Positions 25,901 to 35,614 of a stretch of DNA of 64,000 bases are shown here, in pieces. The stretch's first letter is position 1. Every line of letters starts with the position of its first letter. Below the pieces are notes generated by a model that was given only the letters and a program-made list of their open reading frames with translations, searched no databases and was not told where the DNA came from. The DNA is from Rhipicephalus microplus (Eukaryota; Arthropoda; Arachnida; Ixodida; Ixodidae), in contig NC_134710.1 in NCBI RefSeq assembly GCF_043290135.1, positions 277,656,776 to 277,720,775 on the forward strand, written 5' to 3'. Position numbers and translations under genes: made by a program.

Positions 25901-26106
25901 CAAGATATTCCAGCGATCAAGGTGTCCCATGTGGAGAACGTGAAAAGACGAATCCTGCCTCACGCGGAACCTCGAAAGCCGGGCCAGCCACTTCGCGCAC
26001 AAAACACGAAGGCCGCGCCGTGCGCCTACCCAGCGGTGAGAAAGAAAGCAGGTTTTTCTGTTTCCACAAAGGCTGCCGCTCAGCCCATCACTTCCAAGCA
26101 AGATAT
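22945..26106 (+). repeat. 16-monomer higher-order repeat, copy 1 (3,162 bp)
   Basis: This is repeated directly downstream at a constant 3,162-bp offset (16 x 198 minus 6, from three ct-deleted or one-base-short monomers). Private variants shared only by the two copies include aaaataccaagcc (22980 and 26142) and gctcaaaac (25601 and 28763) where other lineages have gcttaaaac. Very few differences were found by eye, for example gaagctgggcc near 23211 and gaagacaggg near 24987 only in copy 1. The pair is very young. Confidence 0.9.
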
Positions 26107-26230
26107 TCCAGCGATCAAGGTGTCCCATGTGGAGAACGTGAAAATACCAAGCCTGCCTCACGCGGAACCTCGAAAGCCGGGCCAGCCACTTCACGCACAA
26201 AACACGAAGGCCGCGCCGTGCGCCCACCCA
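26033..26230 (+). repeat. Hybrid monomer at the 3,162-bp duplication joint
   Basis: Its 5' portion matches the monomer at 29195 and its 3' portion matches the monomer at 22871. The switch lies between 26095 and 26117, where the parents are identical. It marks the crossover that created the duplication. Confidence 0.85.
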
Positions 26231-29200
26231 GCGGTGAGAAAGAAAGCAGGTCTTTGTTTCCACAAAGGCTGCCGCTCAGCCCATCACTGTCAAGCAAGAT
26301 ATTCCAGCGATCAAGGTGTCCCATGTGGAGAACGTGAAAAAACGAATCCTGCCTCACGCGGAACCTCAAAAGCCGGGCCAGCCACTTCGCGCACAAAACA
26401 CGAAGACCTCGCCGTGCGCCCACCCAGCGGTGAGAAAGAAAGCAGGTCTTTGTTTTCACAAAGGCTGCCGTTCAGCCCATCACTGCCAAGCAAGATATTC
26501 TAGCGATCAAGGTGTCCCATGTGGAGAACGTGAAATGACGAAGCCTGCCTGACGCGGAACCTCGAAAGCCGGGCCAGCCACTTCGCGCACAAAAAACGAT
26601 GGCCGCGCCGTGCGCCCACCCAGCGGTGAGAAAGAAAGCAGGTCTTTCTGTTTCCACAAAGGCTGCCGCTCAGCCGATCACTGCCAAGCAAGATATTCCA
26701 GCGATCAAGGTGTCCCATGTGGAGAACGTGAAAAAACGAATCCTGCCGCACGCGGAACCTCAAAAGCCGGGCCAGCTACTTCGCGCACAAAACACGAAGG
26801 TTGCGCCGTGCGCCCACCCAGCTGTGAGAAAGAGAGCAGGTCTTTCTGTTTCCACAAAGGCTGTCGCTGAGCCCATCATTGCCAAGCAAGATATTCAAGC
26901 GATGAAGGTGTCCCATGTGGACAACGTGAAAAGACGAAGCCTGCCTCACGCGGAACCTCGAAAGCCGGGCCAGCCACTTCGCGCACAAAACACGAAGGCC
27001 GCGCCGTGCGCCCACCCAGCGGTGAGAAAGAAAGCAGGTCTTTCTGTTTCCACAAAGGCAGCCACTCAGCCCATCACTGCCAAGGAAGATATTCCAGCGA
27101 TCAAGGTGTCCCATGTGGAGAACGTGAAAAGACGAAGCCTGCCTCACGCGGAACCTCGAAGGCCGGGCCAGACACTTTGCGCACAAAATACGAAGGCCAC
27201 GCCGTGCGCCCACCCAGCGGTGAGAAAGAAAGCAGGTCTTTCTGTTTCCACAAAGGCTGCCGCTCAGCCCATCACTGCCAAGCAAGATATTCCAGCGATC
27301 AAGGTGTCCCATGTGGAGAACGTGAAAACACGAATCCTGCCTCACGCGGAACCTCGAAAGCCGGGCCAGCCACTTCGCGCAAAAAACACGAAGGCCGCGC
27401 CGTGCGCCCACCCAGCGGTGAGAAAGAAAGCAGGTTTTTCCGTTTCCACAAACGCTGCTGCTCAGCCCATCAGTTCCAAGCAAGATATTCCAGCGATCAA
27501 GGTGTCTCATGTGGAGAACGTGAAAAGACTAATATTGCCTCACGCGGAACCTCGAAAGCCGGGCCAGCCACTTCGCGCACAAAACACGAAGGCCGCGCCG
27601 TGTGCCCACCCAGCGGTGAGAAAGAATGCAGGTCTTTCTGTTTCCACAAAGGCAGCCACTCAGCCCATCACTGCCAAGCAAGGTATTCCAGCGATGAATG
27701 TGTCCCATGTGGAGAACGTGAAAAGACGAAGCCTGCCTCACGCGGAACTTTGAAAGCCGGGCCAGCCACTTCACGCACTAAACACGAAGGCATGCCGTGC
27801 GCCCACCCAGCGGTGAGAAAGAAAGCAGGTCTTTCTGTTTCCACAAAGGCAGCCATTCAGCCCATCATTGCCAAGCAAGATATTCCAGTGATCAAGGTGT
27901 CCCATGTGGAGAACGTGAAAAGACGAATCTTGCCTCACGCGGAACCTCGAAAGCCGGGCCAGCCACTTCGAGCACAAAACACGAAGGCCGCGCCGTGCGC
28001 CGACCCAGCGGTGAGAAAGAAAGCAGGTCTTTCTGTTTCCACAAAGGCTGCCGCTCAGCCCATCACTGCCAAGCAAGATATTCCAGCGATCAAGGTGTCC
28101 CATGTGGAGAACGTGAAAAGACGAAGCCTGCCTCACGCGGAACCTCGAAGGCAGGGCCAGCCACTTCGCGCACAAAATACGAAGGCCGCGCCGTGCGTCC
28201 ACTCAGCGGTGAGAAAGAAAGCAGGTCTTTCTGTTTCCACAAAGGCTGCCGCTCAGCCCATCACTGCCAAGCAAGATATTCCAGCGATCAAGGTGTCCCA
28301 TGTGGAGAACGTGAAAAGACGAATCCTGCCTCACGCGGAACCTCGAAAGCCGGGCCAGCCACTTCGCGCACAAAACACGAAGGCCGTGCCGTGCGCCTAC
28401 CCAGCGGTGAGAAAGAAAGCAGGTTTTTCTGTTTCCACAAAGGCTGCCGCTCAGCCCATCACTTCCAAGCAAGATATTCCAGCGATCAAGTTGTCCCATG
28501 TGGAGAACGTGAAAAGACTAATCCTGCCTCACGCGGAACCTCGAAAGCCAGGCCAGCGACTTCGTGCACAAAACACGAAGGCCGCGCCGTGTGCCCACCC
28601 AGCGGTGAGAAAGAAAGCAGGTCTTTTTGTTTCCACAAAGCAGCCACTCATCCCATCACTGCCAAGCAAGATATTCCAGCGATCAAGGTGTCCCATGTGG
28701 AGAACGTGGAAAGACGAATCCTGCCTCACGCGGAACCTCGAAAGCCGGGCCAGCCACTTCGCGCTCAAAACACGAAGGCCGCGCCGTGCGCTGACCCAGC
28801 GGTGAGAAAGAAAGCAGGTCTTTCTGTTGCCACAAAGGCTGCCGCTCATCCCATCACTGCCAAGCAAGATATTCCAGCGATCAAGGTGTCCCATGTGGAG
28901 AACGTGAAAAGACGAAGCCTGCCTTACGCGGAACCTCGAAAGCCGGGCCAGCCACTTCGCGCACAAAACACGAAGGCCGCGCCGTGCGCCTACTCAGCGG
29001 TGAGAAAGAAAGCAGGTCTTTCTGTTTCCACAAAGGCTGCCGCTCAGCCCATCACTGCCAAGCAAGATATTCCAGCGATCAAGGTGTCCCATGTGGAGAA
29101 CGTGAAAAGACGAATCCTGCCTCACGCGGAACCTCGAAAGCCGGGCCAGCCACTTCGCGCACAAAACACGAAGGCCGCGCCGTGCGCCTACCCAGCGGTG

Positions 29201-29268
29201 AGAAAGAAAGCAGGTTTTTCTGTTTCCACAAAGGCTGCCGCTCAGCCCATCACTTCCAAGCAAGATAT
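26107..29268 (+). repeat. 16-monomer higher-order repeat, copy 2 (3,162 bp)
   Basis: Tandem partner of 22945-26106. The joint is inside the hybrid monomer starting at 26033: up to about 26095 it is the tttttctg/acttccaag type, and from about 26117 (aaggtgtccc instead of aagttgtccc) it is the gaaaataccaag type from the start of copy 1. Boundaries are therefore known to about 25 bp. Confidence 0.9.
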
Positions 29269-30662
29269 TCCAGCGATCAAGTTGTCCCATGTGGAGAACG
29301 TGAAAAGACTAATCCTGCCTCACGCGGAACCTCGAAAGCCAGGCCAGCGACTTCGTGCACAAAACACGAAGGCCGCGCCGTGTGCCCACCCAGCGGTGAG
29401 AAAGAAAGCAGGTCTTTCTGTTTCCACAAAGGCTGCCGCTCAGCCCATCACTGCCAAGCAAGATATTCCAGCGATCAAGGTGTCCCATGTGGAGAACGTG
29501 AAAAAACGAATCCTGCCTCACGCGGATCCTCGAAAGCCGGGCCAGCTACTTCGCGCACAAAACACGAAGGTTGCGTCGTGCGCCCACCCAGCGGTGAGAA
29601 AAAAAGCAGGTCTTTCTGTTTCCACAAAGGCTGTCGCTCAGCCCATCACTGCCAAGCAAGATATTCCAGCGATGAATGTGTCCCATGTGGAGAACGTGAA
29701 AAGACGAAGCCTGCCTCACGCGGAACCTCGAAAGCCGGGCCAGCCACTTCGCGCACAAAACACGAAGGCCGCGCCGTGCGCCCACATAGCGGTGAGAAAG
29801 AAAGCAGGTCTTTCTGTTTCGACAAAGGCAGCCACTCAGCCCATCACTGCCAAACAAAATATTCCAGCGATCAAGGTGTCCCATGTGGAGAACGTGAAAA
29901 GACGAATCTTGCCTCACGCGGAACCTCGAAAGCCGGGCCAGCCACTTCGCGCACAAAACACGAAGGCCGCGCCATGCGCCGACCCAGTGGTGAGAAAGAA
30001 AGCAGGTCTTTCTGTTTCCACAAAGGCTGCCGCTCAGCCCATCACTGCCAAGCAAGATATTCCAGCGATCAAGTTGTCCCATGTGGAGAACGTGAAAAGA
30101 CGAAGCCTGCCTCACGCGGAACCTCGAAAGGCCGGGCCAGCCACTTCGCGCACAAAATACGAAGGCCACGCCGTGCGCCCACCCAGCGGTGAGAAAGAAA
30201 GCAGGTCTTTCTGTTTCCACAAAGGCTGCCGCTCAGCCCATCACTGCCAAGCAAGATATTCCAGCGATCAAGGTGTCCCATATGGAGAACGTGAAAGGCT
30301 AATACTGCCTCACACGGAACCTCGAAAGGAGGGCCAGCCACTTTGCGCACAAAACACGATGGCCGCGCCGTGCGCCCACCCAGCGGTGAGAAAGAAAGCA
30401 GGTCTTTCTGTTTCCACAAAGGCTGCCGCTCAGCCCATCACTGCCAAGCAAGATATTCCAGCGATCAAGGTGTCCCATGTGGAGAACGTGAAAAAACGAA
30501 TCCTGCCGCACGCGGAACCTCAAAAGCCGGGCCAGCTACTTCGCGCACAAAACACGAAGGTTGCGCCGTGCGCCCACCCAGCTTTGAGAAAGAGAGCAGG
30601 TCTTTATGTTTCCACAAAGGCTGTCGCTGAGCCCATCATTGCAAAGCAAGATATTCCAGCGA

Positions 30663-32053
30663 TGAAGGTGTCCCATGTGGAGAACGTGAAAAACGAAGCC
30701 TGCCTCACGCGGAACTTCGAAAGCCGGGCAAGCCACTTCGCGCACAAAACACGAAGGCATGCCGTGCGCCCACCCAGCGGTGAGAAAGAAAGCAGGTCTT
30801 TCTGTTTCCACAAAGGCAGCCACTAAGCCCATCACTGCCAAGCATGATATTCCAGCGATGAAGGTGTCCCATGTGGAGAACGTGAAAAGACGAAGCCTGC
30901 CTCACGCGGAACTTCGAAAGCCGGGCCAGCCACTTCGCGCACAAAACACGAAGGCATGCCGTGCGCCCACCCAGCGGTGAGAAAGAAAGCAGGTCTTTCT
31001 GTTTCCACAAAGGCTGCCGTTCAGCCCATCACTGCCAAGCAAGATATTCCAGGGTTCAAGGTGTCTCATATGGAGAACGTGAAAGACGAAGCCTGCCTCA
31101 CGCGGAACCTCGAAAGCCGGGCCAGCCACTTGGCGAACAAAACACGAAGGCCGCGCCGTGCGCCCACCCAGCGGTGAAAAAGAAAGCAGGTCTTTCTGTT
31201 TCCACAAAGGCCGCCGCTCAGCCCATCACTGCCAAGCAAGATATTCCAGCGATCAAAGTGTCCCATGTGGAGAACATTAAAAGACGAAGCCTGCCTCACG
31301 CGGAACCTCGAAAGCCGGGCCAGCCACTTCGCGCACGAAACACGAAGGCCGCGCCGTGCGCCCCCCCCCCCCAGCGGTGAGAAAGAAAGCAGGTCTTTGT
31401 TTCCACAAAAACTGCCACTCAGCCCATCACTGCCAAGCAAGATATTCCAGAGATCAAGGTGTCCCATGTGGAGAACTTGAAAGACGAAGCCTGCCTCACG
31501 CAGAACCTCGAAAGCCGGGCCAGCCACTTCGTGAACAAAACACGAAGGCCGCGCCGAGCGCCCACCCAGCAGTGAGAAAGAAAGCAGGTCTTTCTGTTTC
31601 CACAAAGGCTGCCGCTCATCCCATCACTGCCAAGCAAGATATTCCAGCGATCAAGGTGTCCCATGTGGAGAACGTGAAAATACGAAGCCTGCCTCACGCG
31701 GAACCTCGAAAGCCGGGCCAGCCACTTCACGCACAAAACACGAAGGCCGCGCCGTGCGCCCACCCAGCGGTGAGAAAGAAAGCAGGTCTTTGTTTCCACA
31801 AAGGCTGCCGCTCAGCCCATCACTGTCAAGCAAGATATTCCAGCGATCAAGGTGTCCCATGTGGAGAACGTGAAAAAACGAATCCTGCCTCACGCGGAAC
31901 CTCAAAAGCCGGGCCAGCCACTTCGCGCACAAAACACGAAGACCTCGCCGTGCGCCCACCCAGCGGTGAGAAAGAAAGCAGGTCTTTGTTTTCACAAAGG
32001 CTGCCGTTCAGCCCATCACTGCCAAGCAAGATATTCTAGCGATCAAGGTGTCC
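30663..32053 (+). repeat. Partial large unit III, C-run cassette portion
   Basis: From 30.66 kb the sequence jumps back to the phase of 13.86 and 21.97 kb (offset 8,694 bp to unit II, then 8,698 bp after a C-run longer by four). The monomer at 30581 is the switch point: a gctttgag/tctttatg 5' part with a gaaaaacgaagcc and gcggaacttcg 3' part. Confidence 0.85.
31361..31372 (+). repeat. C12 run
   Basis: C-run cassette of partial large unit III, four bases longer than its counterpart at 22667. Confidence 0.9.
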
Positions 32054-33543
32054 CATGTGGAGAACGTGAAATGACGAAGCCTGCCTGACGCGGAACCTCG
32101 AAAGCCGGGCCAGCCACTTCGCGCACAAAAAACGATGGCCGCGCCGTGCGCCCACCCAGCGGTGAGAAAGAAAGCAGGTCTTTCTGTTTCCACAAAGGCT
32201 GCCGCTCAGCCGATCACTGCCAAGCAAGATATTCCAGCGATCAAGGTGTCCCATGTGGAGAACGTGAAAAAACGAATCCTGCCGAACGCGGAACCTCAAA
32301 AGCCGGGCCAGCTACTTCGCGCACAAAACACGAAGGTTGCGCCGTGCGCCCACCCAGCTGTGAGAAAGAGAGCAGGTCTTTCTGTTTCCACAAAGGCTGT
32401 CGCTGAGCCCATCATTGCCAAGCAAGATATTCAAGCGATGAAGGTGTCCCATGTGGACAACGTGAAAAGACGAAGCCTGCCTCACGCGGAACCTCGAAAG
32501 CCGGGCCAGCCACTTCGCGCACAAAACACGAAGGCCGCGCCGTGCGCCCACCCAGCGGTGAGAAAGAAAGCAGGTCTTTCTGTTTCCACAAAGGCAGCCA
32601 CTCAGCCCATCACTGCCAAGGAAGATATTCCAGCGATCAAGGTGTCCCATGTGGAGAACGTGAAAAGACGAAGCCTGCCTCACGCGGAACCTCGAAGGCC
32701 GGGCCAGACACTTTGCGCACAAAATACGAAGGCCACGCCATGCGCCCACCCAGCGGTGAGAAAGAAAGCAGGTCTTTCTGTTTCCACAAAGGCTGCCGCT
32801 CAGCCCATCACTGCCAAGCAAGATATTCCAGCGATCAAGGTGTCCCATGTGGAGAACGTGAAAACACGAATCCTGCCTCACGCGGAACCTCGAAAGCCGG
32901 GCCAGCCACTTCGCGCACAAAACACGAAGGCCGCGCCGTGCGCCCACCCAGCGGTGAGAAAGAAAGCAGGTTTTTCCGTTTCCACAAACGCTGCTGCTCA
33001 GCCCATCAGTTTCAAGCAAGATATTCCAGCGATCAAGGTGTCTCATGTGGAGAACGTGAAAAGACTAATCCTGCCTCACGCGGAACCTCGAAAGCCGGGC
33101 CAGCCACTTCGCGCACAAAACACGAAGGCCGCGCCGTGTGCCCACCCAGCGGTGAGAAAGAATGCAGGTCTTTCTGTTTCCACAAAGGCAGCCACTCAGC
33201 CCATCACTGCCAAGCAAGGTATTCCAGCGATGAATGTGTCCCATGTGGAGAACGTGAAAAGACGAAGCCTGCCTCACGCGGAACTTTGAAAGCCGGGCCA
33301 GCCACTTCACGCACTAAACACGAAGGCATGCCGTGCGCCCACCCAGCGGTGAGAAAGAAAGCAGGTCTTTCTGTTTCCACAAAGGCAGCCATTCAGCCCA
33401 TCACTGCCAAGCAAGATATTCCAGTGATCAAGGTGTCCCATGTGGAGAACGTGAAAAGACGAATCTTGCCTCACGCGGAACCTCGAAAGCCGGGCCAGCC
33501 ACTTCGAGCACAAAACACGAAGGCCGCGCCGTGCGCCGACCCA

Positions 33544-34334
33544 GCGGTGAGAAAGAAAGCAGGTCTTTCTGTTTCCACAAAGGCTGCCGCTCAGCCCATC
33601 ACTGCCAAGCAAGATATTCCAGCGATCAAGGTGTCCCATGTGGAGAACGTGAAAAGACGAAGCCTGCCTCACGCGGAACCTCGAAGGCAGGGCCAGCCAC
33701 TTCGCGCACAAAATACGAAGGCCGCGCCGTGCGTCCACTCAGCGGTGAGAAAGAAAGCAGGTCTTTCTGTTTCCACAAAGGCTGCCGCTCAGCCCATCAC
33801 TGCCAAGCAAGATATTCCAGCGATCAAGGTGTCCCATGTGGAGAACGTGAAAAGACGAATCCTGCCTCACGCGGAACCTCGAAAGCCGGGCCAGCCACTT
33901 CGCGCACAAAACACGAAGGCCGTGCCGTGCGCCTACCCAGCGGTGAGAAAGAAAGCAGGTTTTTCTGTTTCCACAAAGGCTGCCGCTCAGCCCATCACTT
34001 CCAAGCAAGATATTCCAGCGATCAAGTTGTCCCATGTGGAGAACGTGAAAAGACTAATCCTGCCTCACGCGGAACCTCGAAAGCCAGGCCAGCGACTTCG
34101 TGCACAAAACACGAAGGCCGCGCCGTGTGCCCACCCAGCGGTGAGAAAGAAAGCAGGTCTTTTTGTTTCCACAAAGCAGCCACTCATCCCATCACTGCCA
34201 AGCAAGATATTCCAGCGATCAAGGTGTCCCATGTGGAGAACGTGGAAAGACGAATCCTGCCTCACGCGGAACCTCGAAAGCCGGGCCAGCCACTTCGCGC
34301 TTAAAACACGAAGGCCGCGCCGTGCGCTGACCCA
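33544..34334 (+). repeat. Four-monomer sub-repeat (791 bp), first of pair
   Basis: Four successive monomer types (tccactca end; cctaccca end; tttttctg with acttcc; tctttttg with acaaagcagcc) occur in this order. Most of the block repeats immediately at a 791-bp offset. The one-base deletion in the fourth monomer gives 791 rather than 792. Confidence 0.85.
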
Positions 34335-35125
34335 GCGGTGAGAAAGAAAGCAGGTCTTTCTGTTGCCACAAAGGCTGCCGCTCAGCCCATCACTGCCAAG
34401 CAAGATATTCCAGCGATCAAGGTGTCCCATGTGGAGAACGTGAAAAGACGAAGCCTGCCTTACGCGGAACCTCGAAAGCCGGGCCAGCCACTTCGCGCAC
34501 AAAACACGAAGGCCGCGCCGTGCGCCTACTCAGCGGTGAGAAAGAAAGCAGGTCTTTCTGTTTCCACAAAGGCTGCCGCTCAGCCCATCACTGCCAAGCA
34601 AGATATTCCAGCGATCAAGGTGTCCCATGTGGAGAACGTGAAAAGACGAATCCTGCCTCACGCGGAACCTCGAAAGCCGGGCCAGCCACTTCGCGCACAA
34701 AACACGAAGGCCGTGCCGTGCGCCTACCCAGCGGTGAGAAAGAAAGCAGGTTTTTCTGTTTCCACAAAGGCTGCCGCTCAGCCCATCACTTCCAAGCAAG
34801 ATATTCCAGCGATCAAGTTGTCCCATGTGGAGAACGTGAAAAGACTAATCCTGCCTCACGCGGAACCTCGAAAGCCAGGCCAGCGACTTCGTGCACAAAA
34901 CACGAAGGCCGCGCCGTGTGCCCACCCAGCGGTGAGAAAGAAAGCAGGTCTTTTTGTTTCCACAAAGCAGCCACTCATCCCATCACTGCCAAGCAAGATA
35001 TTCCAGCGATCAAGGTGTCCCATGTGGAGAACGTGGAAAGACGAATCCTGCCTCACGCGGAACCTCGAAAGCCGAGCCAGCCACTTCGCGCTTAAAACAC
35101 GAAGGCCGCGCCGTGCGCTGACCCA
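34335..35125 (+). repeat. Four-monomer sub-repeat (791 bp), second of pair
   Basis: The order of types is the same as in the preceding 791 bp, except that the first monomer is the tctttctgttgcc type with ccttacgcgg. The same pair is carried along in later copies at 37105-38686 and 40270-41851. Confidence 0.85.
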
Positions 35126-35614
35126 GCGGTGAGAAAGAAAGCAGGTCTTTCTGTTGCCACAAAGGCTGCCGCTCAGCCCATCACTGCCAAGCAAGATATT
35201 CCAGCGATCAAGGTGTCCCATGTGGAGAACGTGAAAAGACGAAGCCTGCCTTACGCGGAACCTCGAAAGCCGGGCCAGCCACTTCGCGCACAAAACACGA
35301 AGGCCGCGCCGTGCGCCCACCCAGAAGTGAGAAAGAAAGCAGGTCTTTCTGTTTCCACAAAGGCTGCCGCTCAGCCCATCACTGCCAAGCAAGATATTCC
35401 AGCGATCAAGGTGTCCCATGTGGAGAACGTGAAAAGACGAAGCCTGCCTCAAGCGGAACCTCGAAAGCCAGGCCAGCCACTTCGCGCACAAAACACGAAG
35501 GCCGCGCCATGCGTCCACTCAGCGGTGAGAAAGAAAGCAGGTCTTTCTGTTTCCACAAAGGCTGCCACTCAGCCCATCACTGCCAAGCAAGATATTCCAG
35601 CGATCAAGGTGTCC

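Larger units (their letters stand above)
19395..30662 (+). repeat. Large higher-order unit II (11,268 bp = 8,106 + 3,162)
   Basis: This is the second copy of the roughly 8.1-kb unit. It follows unit I up to about 26.11 kb, then carries a complete extra 3,162-bp tandem copy of its own 22.95-26.11 kb segment, and resumes the unit I order to 30.66 kb. From 15.24 to 19.39 kb, unit I aligns with 26.5-30.66 kb at a constant 11,268-bp offset. The arithmetic closes exactly, so the unit was duplicated first and part of the copy was then tandemly duplicated. Confidence 0.85.
32054..35614 (+). repeat. 18-monomer higher-order repeat, copy 1 (3,561 bp)
   Basis: The region beginning with the gaaatgacgaagcc and cctgacgcgg monomer is repeated directly at 35615 with a constant offset of 3,561 bp (18 x 198 minus 3, from two acaaagcagcc and one gcatgccg one-base deletions). 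Shared private variants include cctgccgaacgcgg, cagtttcaagc and gccatgcgcccac. Its first 3 kb also aligns with unit I at offset 16,804 bp. Confidence 0.9.

Noticed and set aside
27797..30826. 1,009-codon forward ORF, and other ORFs of 700-900 codons (e.g. 54108-56798, 19498-22053)
   Set aside because: They are strings of satellite monomers read in one or two open frames. They switch frame at one- and two-base deletions, start and end at random variant positions, and have no promoter context or unique domain.
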